Shown one piece after another: positions 22,142-35,500 of a DNA stretch of 64,000 nucleotides. The position numbers and the translations under genes were made by a program. The DNA is from Monarcha castaneiventris obscurior (taxonomy: Eukaryota; Chordata; Aves; Passeriformes; Monarchidae): positions 434,001 to 498,000 of the forward strand of contig JAMPIT010000437.1 of the NCBI GenBank assembly GCA_026261815.1. The letters are read 5' to 3'. Below the pieces are notes generated by a model, which saw only the letters and a list, made by a program, of their open reading frames with translations, was not told where the DNA came from and did not search any database. The first letter of the stretch is position 1. Every line of letters starts with the position of its first letter.

Positions 22142-22531
22142 GTGTGCACAGACACATGGAAATGCGTGTCTGAACGTGGAGTTGTCTTTCTGGAGACTTT
22201 CTGCCTATTTGCCTGCTGCTACAGGCACATGGAGGTCATTCACCTACTGGCAGCTGGGTGGATGTCCCAGGCCTTTAGGTGTGGCACCAAAGCCCAGTGC
22301 TGGGGCACCGTGTGGTCCCCAGGGCAGCCCTGGGACTGCAGCTGGAACCCACCCACCTTCCCCAGTCCTCTGCAGGAAAAGTCCCCAGGGACGTGAGTGC
22401 CCCTGACCTACGGTGGATGAGGGATTTGCTGACTGCTGCTTGCCACTGCTGCACCAAATTCATTGTATTCATTGTCAATCACCAAATTGACTGTATTTTG
22501 ATACAGTCACCCCCTTTTCTTCCTCCACCAG

Positions 22532-22614
22532 GTAACCAGCAAGGGGTGAGCCAGTATGGGCACCACCGGACTTCTGACCACGGTGCAAGTGGACGTGGGG
22601 GACGTTTGCACTGA
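22532..22614 (+). CDS. MED12L: MED12L terminal coding exon
   Basis: After TCCTCCACCAG it encodes NQQGVSQYGHH (family: NQPQQGVTPYGHPSHF) and then about 16 unfamiliar residues rich in Gly/Arg/Ser to a TGA at 22612-22614. The tail is longer than in mammals, probably because the old stop was lost by a frame or base change. Confidence 0.85.
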
Positions 22615-23230
22615 GGAACAGGGTACTGGAAATTCAATGCACTAGTCATTGCTGGACAGCAGAACATGAGTTCTCTTCTTATTTCCATCATTATATTTTG
22701 TGCTGCAGTTGATGTGAATATGTAACAAGACTGAGGTTTGGGTTGGGGTTATTTTTGTGTTTAACTAGATTTCAGTATCTGGACTTTTGTGGGCCTATTT
22801 GAAGAATGTTATAGCAGATTTTATGAATTTGGCACTTTTTAGGTCCTGTTACTTTCAAAGAGGTCAAAGAATGCAGGATTTATTTATTTGTGGGAAACAC
22901 TTTTTTATTTTAATTTTTTTTAAGAACTGCACTGGACCAAACTACTGAACTAAAAGGCACTTCTGATCCTAGCATAAAAGTTAATTTGTTCATTAAAATG
23001 TTCACCTCTTTCTTCGTTGGCAGAACAAGCATCGCTTGAAATCATGTTTATTTGACTGTGACTTTCATATGCACTTTATATATAGAGTTCTTTGTTTAAA
23101 GTACCAATTCCTCTTGCTCTTACTGTGGTAAGAAGGTGCTGAAGTGGGTTTATTGTTTGTATTAGAACTTCTTAAAGTTTACATGAAAAGCCACAATGTA
23201 ATGTTAATAAAGCTACTGGAAGTGGCAGTG
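22615..23230 (+). other. MED12L 3' untranslated region
   Basis: AT-rich sequence without coding potential between the last MED12L codon and the poly(A) signal at 23206. Its extent is inferred only from that signal. Confidence 0.55.
23206..23211 (+). terminator. Candidate poly(A) signal of MED12L
   Basis: AATAAA on the plus strand about 590 bases after the stop, followed by a GT-rich stretch (GTGGCAGTGGTTGCTCTCTG). This layout fits a vertebrate cleavage site. Confidence 0.6.
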
Positions 23231-24167
23231 GTTGCTCTCTGTTCCCTTGCCTTGGAAGCTCTCAGGTGAGGTTCCCCAGGGCTCCTGTGGTGGCAGGGGC
23301 TGAGCCTCCAGGTCACCAGGGAGCCTCTGAGCGCTGGTGAAGCCCTGCAGGAGGTGAACCCCATGTCCCACCCGACGCCATCAGTGCCAGACTCACCCCA
23401 GCTTTCACCCAGGAGGGTGGAAGAGCCCCAACGTCGTTCCCGCAGTTTCAGCTGTCCTGGAGCCAGCTGTCCTTTGCTGGGAGTTGTTCCTGCTGGAGTT
23501 GTTCCTGTTTCCTGTGCCAGCTGCCAGTGAGGCACAGCATGGTATGGGTATTCCCCATCCCGGGGGGAGGCCTTGGCTGGGTCAGGCACTGCATCATCAG
23601 CTGCCTGCAAAACCACAGGCAAGCTATCAACCAAAATCGCCACAAACAAATCGTGGTTATTCAAACCTGCACAAACAGATCATAATTCTGCTTCTGTTGA
23701 GAGTTGAAAAAGCAGAATGAATTTATTACTATTTTATGTCATTTAGGAGTTAGTCTATACAAATCTTTTTCGGTGCACTCGTTTTGCAAGAGGAACTTAA
23801 AATGCTGGAGCATTTAAAATACTCTGGTAATACTTTTTTCCTGCTTTGTACTAACTCAATTTGCTTCTTAAACCTACCTGGCTGCTCAATTGAGGAATCA
23901 CAATTCTAAATTGAGATTCAAATTGATATGATTTCTTTTTGTATTGAGAAATCTTTAAAAAATGCTTTTGTGACAATAAGAAAATGTTGCCAGGCTGGAG
24001 TGGTTCTACACCCAGTCTGTATGCATTGGCTTGACAGTGCTGAGCAGAGCTTCCTCTCTTGTTCCAAACTGAGCTGTTCTGTGTCATCCTCCAGCTCTGC
24101 AGAAAAGACTGTAGCAACCACAGCTGTGCTATTAAAAATACTTCACTACTTGTTACATCATTGAATA
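23231..24167. other. MED12L / IGSF10 convergent spacer
   Basis: Between the inferred 3' ends of the two convergent genes. No gene is recognised. The left third is GC-richer with no family match, and the rest is AT-rich. Confidence 0.45.
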
Positions 24168-24173
24168 TTTATT
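24168..24173 (-). terminator. Candidate poly(A) signal of IGSF10
   Basis: The minus strand reads AATAAA, about 470 bases downstream of the IGSF10 stop codon. It is the plausible end of a short 3' untranslated region, not confirmed by any other signal. Confidence 0.45.
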
Positions 24174-24645
24174 TTAAAAACATACTAAATATTAAAACAC
24201 GGTAAGAAGGTAATCTGCATCCCAATAAACCTGCTCATCAGTTCCCAGGTGTCCTTGCCCTCTCTGATCCATGCTTGTGACAGTCATACAAGGTGGGCAG
24301 TATGGAACTGATGAAAAACTCTCTCTGTAAAAGAGCCCTCTGGGCACATTTCCAGAAAATTGCTGTGTTTTACAGTCAATGTTTGCCATTACTTTGCAGA
24401 GCAAAAGTGCCTTAATTTTGCTTTCATTTAAACCCCCTGAACATGGAGAGATCCAATGCTAGCAAATAATGCTAGAGCTAATTTTCCCCTTCCTCTCTCC
24501 TTTTGCCCAGTCACTGCAGACTGAATGCTGTGGATGTATTCAGGCACTCACATGCTTGTGGCTGCCTTTGATTAAAGTCATTGCAAGGATGCCCTCAGGC
24601 CAGCTGCAGCCCGTGTTCACCACCGTTCCTGCCGCATTTCTGACT

Positions 24646-26554
24646 TCAGATGACGTGGATATATGTTACTGCAGAGTCAGTGCCAAGGGCATTCCTCGCT
24701 GTGCACCTGTACGCGCCGGAGTTGGAGGGTCGGGGGTTCTGCAGGAGCAGAGTCCCCGTGGGGTGAAGCAGCTCGCCCCTGGATCCCCGGCCCTGGTGAG
24801 CTGCTGAGAGTACGGAGCGGTCAGGTAATTCCCAGGTGATTTCTGGTTTTGGAATCCCCAGCGCCACGCAGTGGAGCTGAACTGCTGCCCCTGGCATGGT
24901 GTGGATGGCTGGGGGGGCTCTGCCCACGATCCGCGGGGCGTAGGCTGTGACCGTGACAGGAACGGTGAGGGAGGAGTCCCCGGCATCGTTGTGGGCCCTG
25001 CACACGTAATTCCCGGCGTCGTGGGCCGCGGCTGCCCGAATGACCAAGGTGCCGTTCTCCAGCAGCAGGTGCCGCCCGCTGACCTGCGGCCGGTCCAGCA
25101 CGCGGCCCCCTGGCAGCGTCCACGCCATCCTGGGCTTGGGGCTCCCCTCGGCCAGGCAGTGGAGCGACAAAGGCTCCCCGCTGACACCCTTCACCAGCCC
25201 TGCAGGGCGGGTGAGGATATTGGGCCTCTGGGCAACCTCCAGAAGCATCAGCTTTTCGATATAGCCAACCTTGTTCCGGGCAGCACAGCGGTAGCGCCCG
25301 GCTTGGTGTCTCTCAGGATTGTAGATGGTCAGGGTCCCATTGCTTCCTGTGAGAAACTGGGATGTCCTGATGCTGCTGGAAAACCATGTGCCATTGGGCA
25401 GCATCCAGCTTATATCTGGGGGAGGGTTGCCATCCACAGAACAGTTCAGTGTGATAGTTTTCCCAGGTTTTACTATTATTTTTTCGTTGAAAGGATTTTT
25501 GAACATTGGTCGCCGCAGCATTTCTGTGACTTCCAGCTGCACCACCAGCACGGTCTCTCCCCCATCGTTACGTGCCACACAGATAAAATCTGCGGTGTCT
25601 GAGGGCCTGATGTTCCGAATCTCAAGTGTCCCATTTTTGTGCACCACAATCCTGCTCCCGTAATACGGGGCTGTTAGGAAAATGTTATCGGGCATGATCC
25701 ACATAATCTGAGGAGGAGGTGTCCCTTCTGCCCGGCAGTCGATGTGTTTCTTCGAGTGCCTCACTGCTGTCACCTTCATGATTGTTTTGTTCCCGTATAA
25801 ACCATTTATGATGGGGGGTTTAGCAGCCACATCCAGCTTGTACAGTTTGGTGTCATCCCCGCCAGGGTTCCGAGCCACACACATGTACTCCCCGGCATCC
25901 CGCAGGCTGGCGTGGCTGATGGAGAGAGAGCCATTGGCGTGCAGGGAGTGCCTGTCTGTGGACGAGGAGATCATCTCACTGGAAGGCAGCAACCAGAATA
26001 TCTGTGCCTTGGGTTCTCCAGCAGCTTCACAGTCCAGCAGTGCTGTGTCTCCAGCTGTCACTGTAATGTATGTCTTGTAATTGTGCTTTATTTGAGGGGC
26101 TGCCACGATGACCGTGACATGGATCTTCATCTCGTCCCTCCCCAGAGTGTTCTGGGCATAGCAGGTGTAATCTCCTCCTTCTGTCACTCCAGCTTTGTTG
26201 AGGTACAGAGTCCCGTTGTCGAAGAGGACGTACCTGCGAGACCTGTGCCCGCTGTCGTCCGCCAGCATCGCGTTGTTCACCACCGTCCCGTCTGGCAGAC
26301 CCCAGGATATTTCCGGTGTGGGCGACCCTGAGGCCTTGCAGTCCACTCTGAAATCCTTCCCATACGGCACCAGTTTCTTGAACTGCTGTTTGTGGTCAAT
26401 CTTGGCTGGTTTCATTGTGATGCTGACTTTCATCAGTATCAGATCATCCCCAATTCTGTTTCTTGCGACACACAGATAGTCACCTGCATCCTTTTCTGTA
26501 ACTGCCTCTATAGCCAGGGATCCATTGGGGTAGACATGGATCCGACTTCCCATT
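24646..26554 (-). CDS. IGSF10: IGSF10 coding exon 6 (last)
   Basis: Starts after CCCACAACAG (AG at 26556-26555). Encodes six-plus C-terminal Ig domains, each with the I-set Cys...Trp...D.G.Y.C pattern (for example DAGDYLCVARN and GDYTCYAQN), ending TYIHVI. The exon is 1909 bases long and fully open. Confidence 0.97.
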
Positions 26555-29500
26555 CTGTTGTGGGGAGACAGAGAGGAAAAGAATTATGGAAACAAGTGCT
26601 GGGGGTGAATACTGAGCACTGAAGGGACAGGAAGGGACTGAAAGTGTTAACAGCACAATACAACACAGCAGCTCTGTCCTAAGGCGCTGTGCCCACGCCA
26701 GCTGATGTCACTGTTGGTTTTGGTGTTGTGTGGATGTGAGCTGTGCTGACTCTGCTGGGAGCACCCTGTGTTGGGTCTGTCTCTCCCAAGGTGAAGGTGA
26801 AGTGTTACTGTGGGAGGGGGTGTGGGGAGACCCCCAAAGGGAGACTTGGTAGGGACGAAAGAAACCTCTCCCTCCTGAGCCCTGCTTCACAAATCTGTTA
26901 CTCGTAACTTCTCGTCTGAACTGACAGCAGTCAGCCAGTGCATGATGACAGGAGTTACCTTAATTCAAATATGACTTGTACCTCTTTTGAGACCTCACCT
27001 ACTTGTGGCAATTGAAATGATCTGTTATTAGATCTGTTTTTAGATATAGATACCGTTAGAACATGTTTCACCCCTGATAAATGCTTAAAAATTGGTTTAG
27101 TTCACAGTGTTTTAGTGCTGTGATAGGCTCTTATGTGAGCACCAGAGGAGGCAGTGTTTAAAGTGCCAAAGAGGTGGAGAAAAAAAAGGGTCATACCTGT
27201 GCCACTGGTCCACAACAGCCTTGGAGGGCAGCCTCCAGATTATCCTGGGCTTGGGCTCCCCAGTTGCTGTGCAGTTCAGAAGCAACCTCTCCCCAAAGCT
27301 CAGCCGAGTCAGTTCTCGAGAGGCGATGGCTATTTTTGGAAGCGTTTCTCTGTGCTCCACCACGAGGCTGACCACCCTCCTGTCCGAGCCCGTGGAGCTC
27401 GTGGCTATGCACTCGTAGGTGCCGCTGTCGGAAGGGGCGATGCTGCCCAGGTGCAAGGTGCCATTGGGGAACAGGAACAGCCTCGTGTGAACCAACTGCA
27501 GAGGTTTCACCACTGTGCCGTCGGGGAGGACCCAGTGCATGGTGGGCTGAGGTTTCCCTTGCACCGTGCAAGGGAGTTTCAGGCTTTCCCCCATCGTTCC
27601 TGCCACGCTTTCTCTCTTCTCCTCCAGGATGGTGGGAGGGGCTGCAACGACCTGCAGCTTCACAGCCATGGTGTCGGTGCCCACGGGGTTTTGGGCCAGG
27701 CACGTGTAGAGGCCCCTGTCGTACACAGTGACCGCCCGGATCACTAAAGTGCCGTCCGGCTCCACGTGAGCTTTGTCGTTTCCCGTGGAGGAGTGGACGA
27801 GGCGGGTTTGATTTGCCAGCAGCCAGGAGATGGTGGGAGGGGGCCTGCCCTCAGCTCTGCACGGCACTGCCATGGTGGTCCCCGAGTGCGTGGTGAGCAG
27901 GCGCTGCCGGCCGCCGGCCACGCGGGGCGGGTAGGCCACCACGGACAGAGTGACCAGCAGCCGGGCCAGGCCGTGCGCGTTGGCCGCCGTGCACAGGTAC
28001 TGCCCGCCGTCCTCCAGCCGTGCCCGGGGGATGGACAGCGTCCCGTTGGCCAGCACCGTCCAGCTGCCGGCCCCACGGCCTCCCCGAGGATCGGGCCCTG
28101 CAAACAAGGGCAGCAGCACAGCCTGTCAGAACCTTCCTCTGGTTCCTCCTCCTCAGTCCCAAACACCCTGTGCCAGTCTGCTTTGCCCAAATAACCAAGA
28201 CAACAGTGATAAAATGGAGAGAAAACAAAGCATTTTGCATACAGAATGACAAAGCTTTAAAGTAAGAATTAAGCTGAATCTCCAGCAAAGTTTGGATAAA
28301 GCAGATGGGGCTTTGCAGTCCAAATCTGGCACAGCTGTAACAGGATTTGAATGGTTTTTACCACATTTTTCTTTTCAGTTGTCTCACTGTTCTGGAATAG
28401 CAGGTAATGTACAATAAATACTGAATTCTTCCTACGATAAGCAAGGAATTATAGTTAAACATAGATTTTTTTTTTTTTAATCATTTCACTAAAGAGCTTT
28501 TCCAGAATCAGCACTAAGATGCTCCAGTGAGTCTCTGTCACTGTTTCCAAGTTTACCTTTCACTGGTATTTCATAGTACGCTGAAATGAAGCAATGCTGG
28601 AGTTTGACGCACAGAAGAGGTGCCAAATTACAGGACTAATGGAAGGTAAATTCTAGAGAGGTTTATCAAGCTCACCTGATATCTTTGTCCACTGTATTAT
28701 TGGAAGGGGGTTCCCAGTAGCTTCGCAAGGAATAAAAGCATCAGAATCTGCCAGCAGAGTGAAAGCAGCCAATTTCCCTCCGGCTATTCTGGGCTTTGAA
28801 AAATGTTTTCTGCTTGCAGAACCTAAGGTGATGAGATTGGGGATGGTGGTGGTTTCTTGATCTGGTCTCCTTTCAGGCCAGCCACTGACAGAGCTGTCCT
28901 TGTCCCCTCCCCGTGGAGATGTGATCTGTGGTTCCTGCAGCGTGGCCCCCCGCTCTGTGCCTCGGGCAGGGGGCTCGGGCTGGGCTCTGCCATCCCCCCG
29001 TGGGGGCGAGGAGGCTCTGGCGGGCAGTGCAGGCAGCACGGCTGCAGTCGGGGCTGGCAGAGGGGACGGGTGCCGAGTGCTGGGAGCAGTGACTGCAGCA
29101 GGAGCACTTGGCACAGTTCTTGCTGGGAACGTGGCTTGTGCTGCCTGGTTTTCCTCCCCCATTTCCAGGTAGGGTTTTTCTCCTGCTGTGGCAGTGGCTC
29201 TGGTGTGCTGGGCAGGCACTGGCCCTGGCGTGGCCCTGACTGCAGCAGGTTGGGCACTCATGGCACCAGGAGGCTCCTCCAGCCGTGGTGAGGTTTGGAG
29301 ACCCACGGTGGGGGTCTGGGCAGGACTGGCGGGTGGTGATGTGGCCAGCTGGGTGCTCCTCTGTGTTCCTGATGTGGTTTGGAGTGCCACGGTGGGGCTC
29401 TGAGCAGTCAGAGTGCCCGGCAGTGGCGTTGCTGCCTGGGTGTTCCTCCAGGTGCCCGGCGTGGCTGATGTTTGTGTGGCTGCCGTGGGCCCGTGCTGCG

Positions 29501-32500
29501 GTACCTCGGGGGTGTCAGGGACCCTCAGTGCTGGTGTTTCGGTCATGGAGACTGCGCTGAGGCTCCCAGGGGGAGGTTTTGTGGGTGTGAGGCTTGGAGG
29601 CACGGCTGGTGATGCCGCTGCTGTCACCGTGGGGGTGGCTGTGCTCGCTGCAGCCGCACGCTGTGGGGCACGTGCTTTAGGGGGCCTCTTCCTCCTCTGA
29701 CCTCTCCTTCCTCCCACTCTGAATATTTTACTTTTGGTGACTCTGGTGTCGGTTTGAGGAGTAATAACAAGTGTTGGCTTCAAACCCGTTGCACCCAACC
29801 CAGCGGTTGCAGTAGTGGCAGTGTCCTTTGCAGTGACAGACGTGCCTGTGCCAGCAGCTTTTTGCCTTGCACTACGTTTGTTGTCCTCTTCCCTGAGGAA
29901 TGCTGTGTTTTGATGGGTACCCATGGGGTGCTCCAATGACATGTTCATGGTGGAGGGGGGAGAGCGGGGTGCTTCTGGGATAAATGGATTGATGGAACTG
30001 CTCAAGTTATTTAAGGTTGGTACATTTGATACATAGTTCATATTCAGGTGAACACCTGTAGCCACAGCTGTACTTCCTCTGGCAGACCCTGGCCTCCCAA
30101 AATTGTATCGGTGCTCTTTCATACTTGGGATACGTCCTGGTCTAACAATTCGTCTCCGACCAGGAATTTTCCTTCGTCTTCCATAGTGCTGCTGGAGCTG
30201 GGGTGGGTGAGTTGGAAGCTCCTGGATAACCCGAATTTGCTGATGAGTAGCGAAAGTTGAGGCCAATGGTGGCTTAGGGGTTCCTCCTTTCTGAGTACTA
30301 TGAAAATAAATGGGGCCAAAATCAGAACTTGGTGCATTGACTATCGCCACAGGGACCTGGTGATCTGTTTTGGTGGAAACCTTATCAATAGACTCAGTAA
30401 AAATATGTGAGTTGTCTGCTGTGGTTAGGGGAGTTACAGCCTTGCTGGTGGCTGTAGCTTCTGTCGTGGGTGTCATGGATACAGATTTTAGATGCTCTTT
30501 ATCACTTTCCCCAGAATATATCGAGTGTTGCACAGCAGGGAAGAGTGTGGATGTTCCACTTGATACAATTGATTGTTTTACACCATTTGCTGATATTTGA
30601 CTCAAATCAGATCTTTCCCATGAGTCTGTAGGGTTTGGATATGTTTGTGGCCTCTTGCTGCCAGGTGCCACAGTGTGTGGAAGAGGTGAGGGTAGGGGAG
30701 TTAAGGACACTGTGAGCAGGAGGGAGGTGTTCCCGGCAGGAGTGGGGCTCGCGGTCTGCTCGGGCCCTGCAGAGATTGTGAGTTCTGTTGCTGTCCCCAG
30801 AGCAGATACTGGGGATCTCTCTGTTGCTGGTATCACAAATTCTTCTTCTAGAGATATGAGATCACCAGATGCCTCCCCCTCATCCTCAGGTTCCTCTGAG
30901 AGCTTATGGACTTGAATGGGTGGTTCTGTTGCAACTTCTCCTCGTTTGTCTGTCACTGTCAAGTTCCTCTTTGTTTTCTCCAGCAAGGCTGCCCAGCGCT
31001 GTGGATCAGCTCTCCTGCCTGAGGAAACAAACTGTCTCCTGTGTCCCCTGAACCGCCTGCCTGTTCTGTCTCCATAGGGCCAGGGAGGCATTTTCCCGTG
31101 GCTGTTCCTCTGCCGTGCACTCTGTGTGCCCTGGCTGCTGGCTGCTGATGCAGCAGATCGCCCATGAGCTGTCGGGGTGGCTGGAGTGGCTGGGGGATGT
31201 CTCTGTGCTGCAGCAGAGTGCAGCAGTTCATTGCCAGAGCCCTCTTCCCACTCTGCCACAGCTCCATGCTTTTCCTTCAGAGCAGTTTCATCCTGTCTCA
31301 TCAGCACTTGGAAAACCAGAAGATCAACACCGTACTGGTTGGCTGCAACACATCGGAAGTAGCCCACATCTCGCTCCGTCACCCCTTGTATTCTCAAGGT
31401 GCCATTGGCAAAAATGTGTTTGTTTCCTAGGGACTGACGGAGAATGGTGTGCTCAGGTAGCACCCAGGTGACGGCGGCGTCCGGAGCGGCCGTGGCTGTG
31501 CAGGGCAGGTGGAGCGTGCTGCCGAGAGCTGCTGGCAGCTGGGCCCCGTTCACAGCTCTGTGTTCCACGAGGGGATCCAGCACCGTAACGCGGAACGTGA
31601 GCGCGTCGGCGTCGCTGCGGCTGCTGCCGATGCAGTGGTAGAGCCCCGTGTCAAACACGTCGGCCGTCCGCAGCATCAGTGTCCCGCTTCTAAGGACTAT
31701 GATTCTCCCATCCTCGCTGATGTGGGGAGCTCGCACTTTGCTGCCATCGGCCAATATCCACTCCACGGTGGGAGCTGGCTCCCCAGCTGCCTGGCACCCC
31801 AGTTCCACGCTGCCCCCGACTAGCACAGTGTGCTCTGTTTGGGTGCTGTTGTCCCTGGAAATGATGGCCCAGTTGTTTCTCACCTGGTTTTTGTCATCGC
31901 TGGGCAAACTGATCCGGGCGTCGGTGGAGTAGCGGATGTGCAGCGTGCTGAGCGTGCTGGCTGTCCTGTCCAGCTGCAGGGACACTTGGCTCTGCATCAG
32001 CCAGGCTGGCTCAGCTCGCAGGTCGGCCTCGATATTGGTGAAAAGTTCATCTTTCTCACTGTAGATCTGCTTGTATTTGTAGCTAATAAAAGGCAGGTCA
32101 GTTGTCCTCACAGTTTGCTCCATTTTCAAGGGAGAGTTGCTGTACAGTGCCAGGATGCTCCACAGCTGCTGGATGTGTCCATAATCGATGCCACACGCCA
32201 GGAATGCTGAGAATGACGTTTTGAGGACTGTGCTGTTGCCATTTTTGTCAAATGAGATAGGAGACACCTCTTTAGGTTTCTGGACATTGCAAACCAAGCT
32301 GCCTCGATTTCCCGCTTGGTCAGTCATATTCAAAACCACAGATCCTATCGGAGCTATTAAATCTTTGGGAGACACGAAACTGAAATCCCCATCATCTGGC
32401 ACTGTGAGGTTTCTGGATTTCAGGGAGTCATCGATGACTGGCTTACTGCAGGTAAAAGATGCAGAAGGAAGATCCACTAAACTTTTCCCATTATGGTTTT

Positions 32501-35500
32501 TGGGACTAGCACAGACTGGGCACTGATGGACACCAGAACTTCTCTCTTTTCTGCACTTCATAACATCTGAAGGGAAGAAAACTTCAGTAAGCTTCTGTGC
32601 TACAAGTTTTAGTATTAAAAATGACATACAGCTTCTAACACATGGGTTTTTTGAATGAAATAAAACCAAAGCTTGAAGAGACATGTGAACGGCAGCAGAG
32701 AAAGTACTTGAGTCCCTTGAGTTCCTTATTTTCCTTTTAAAGAATTAAGTGCAGTGTGGCCCTTGCTCTTGCCAATTCCATAAAAGTTAGCTTGTTCCCT
32801 GTGGATTCTCCTGGTGCACAGAAGCTTTGGACTGGCCAAGGAAAATTCTCCATTAGGGAAAGCTGCACTTGGGAATGCGTTAAGGCCACTAGATTCATTT
32901 AATCTGGGAAACTGAGTGGTATTAATCTCTTTATCCTGATTACACACACCTACAAAAATCCTACCTTCCAGTCTTTTCTGGGAGAATAAATAGATGAATA
33001 AAGGACAATCACCTGTATCAGGAAGAATAAGATGCTACAACAGGATTAAAGAGCATAAACAAAGCCTTCAGCTCACCTGGTCTCTCGTGTGCCCACTCGG
33101 CGAACCCCTGCAGGCTGCAATCACAGGACCAGGGGTTTCCGTGGAGGTAAATGCTCTCGAGCTCTGACATGTAGGAAAACATTTCTTGTGGAAGTGAAGT
33201 CAGCACATTGTCAGACAGAGAGATGTGCTTCAGGAAGGATATTTTGAATATTTGACTATAGCGCAAGGTGACAAAAGTGTCTGGATGCAGCTGCTGAAGC
33301 AAATTTCCATCCAGGTGGACCAACCTCAAGGAAGTGAGTCCATAAAAAACATTGGGATTCACAAATTCAATTTGATTGTGGTCCATATGCAGCCGTACCA
33401 AGCTGTTCAGGCCATAAAATACATCCTGCTGAAGCACTCTGACCTTGTTGTAACTCATTTTTAAGACCTGTTTGTGAAAAAGTAACAGATGCATAATATT
33501 AAACCATGTTAAAATTATAGGACTGCTAATAAATGCTGCTGAATGTTGCTCTGTGCAGTGAAAGTTCTTCACCAGACCAGGAATGCCAGGGAACTGGAGT
33601 TTCTTTAAAGAACTGAAGTGTTTATATGCAGTGTGTTGTTTCTGCACAGTGGTGGCCTTTTTTTCACAAAGTCTACAAAGGGACAGGGTTGTACTGGAGG
33701 GAAAGGGAAAGCTCAATGGAAAACAATCCTCAAAAACCCCCAAACTGACTAACAAATTAACAATGACAAGTTTGCTTTTCCAGACACTGTAGTTGGAGCT
33801 TTGCAGTCTTTCTCTCCTGTATGAAAGAGAGTTTAGACTGCAGTTGCCTGCTAAGATACAGCTGAGAGATATCTACCAATGTGTTTGTCATGCTCTTTAC
33901 CCTCTACCCGAGCGCCCACCTGGAAAGGAAAGACATTTCCCATTAGGACTCTGGATTTTGAAGGTCCTTGACTTTTGTGTGAGTACAGTAAGAAACAGGA
34001 ACCCAAAATGCTGCAGAAGGCTGCTCTGTGGCTGTTTACTGTATCACTGAAAGTTAAGGCATAACAAAAAGTAACACTGGGTCATTTAGTTCTTACCTGT
34101 AGTGAATGTAAATCACTGAACACCTTCTCAGGGATCGTGTTGATCTCATTGCTGTGCAGCATCAGTAGCTCCAGTTTCTCCAGGCCAGCAAAGTCCGTGG
34201 GGCTCAGTTTTCGCAGGCTGTTGTAGCTGTACAGGATGGGTTCAGTCAGATCCAATTCACACATTTAAATCCAACCAACCCAAAACGAAAGAACCGCTCT
34301 TTGGGAACGGCTGAAGGTGAGCAGCACTTCCCCTTGCCAAGATGAAACTATGTCATTCCTTCATGTTAGCGCCAAAGGTGATCACTTTTCCAGGACAGTG
34401 TTCTGATGGTGAATTCCCAGTGGATGGGATGAGTGACAGCAAGCATGAAACACATCTGTCTGTGTTCATTTTGCTACCACTTCAATGAAATATTCCTTGT
34501 ATATTTTCTGCAGACACATCTGGATGGTTCAAAGGTTACGTGTATCAAAAAGGATACACAGATCAGACATATTGCTGATGGGTCTCATAATTTGATTTAA
34601 GAGAGAGGACACTTGCTGTAAACTGCATGAAGGGGCCAGACAAGCCTGGGTATGATCTGTTCCCTGCTCCTTTGACCACACAGAGAACAGAACCACCACG
34701 GAGGCTGATAAGGCCAGACAAATGAAGTTTCCCTTGAGCTCAGCAGATGAAAGCACAGACCCTAACGCTGTGGGACATTCTAAGTGACAGAATCACAGAA
34801 CAGGCTGAATTGGAAGGGTCCCAGAAGGATCATCGAGTCCAACCCTTAAGTGAATGGCTCACAGGGGGATCTAACCTGCAACCTTGGTGTTACATCGCAG
34901 CAAAGTCTCTGCAGATTTTAATACACATGCTCCTTTTCCAGTCCTCTTTTTAAGCTCTGAACTATCCTTTCCCAGAAAGAAATCTATTAAAGTCTTCTTC
35001 CATGTTCCATGTAGGTTCCATGCTACAGACACAAAATGTTCAGGTAATGTAAAGGAAAGTTAAGTTCAAAACTTTCTGAAGTTCTCATGTGCCCTGTGCT
35101 AGATCCCCAAAATTTCTCCTTAGTGTGGGTGGTCTCAGGCTTTGCTGGCTGTGACTGCAGCAGCTGCTGAGCACTGCAGAACTTTAAGCTCTGTAGACTT
35201 ACCTATTGCTTTGGTTAATTTTTAGCCCTAAATCTGGAAAGTTAATTACCGCTGTGCAGAGTGTTGAAAGGCAAGTGGTCCGAGCATTCAAACCCCGCAG
35301 TTGCACGTACCCCAGGTTGATGCGCTGCGCGTCCGGCGGGATGCGCGGGGGGACGGCGGTGAAGTAGCGGAAGGTGCAGTGGAGCTCTGCGGAGCCGTGG
35401 CAGGCGCAGGGCCGGGGACAGGCGCTGATGCCCGGGAGGGCGGCCAGGCAGGCTGCCAGGAGGGTCCCCAGCCAGCGGGGCCGCTCCCTGCGCGGGGCCC

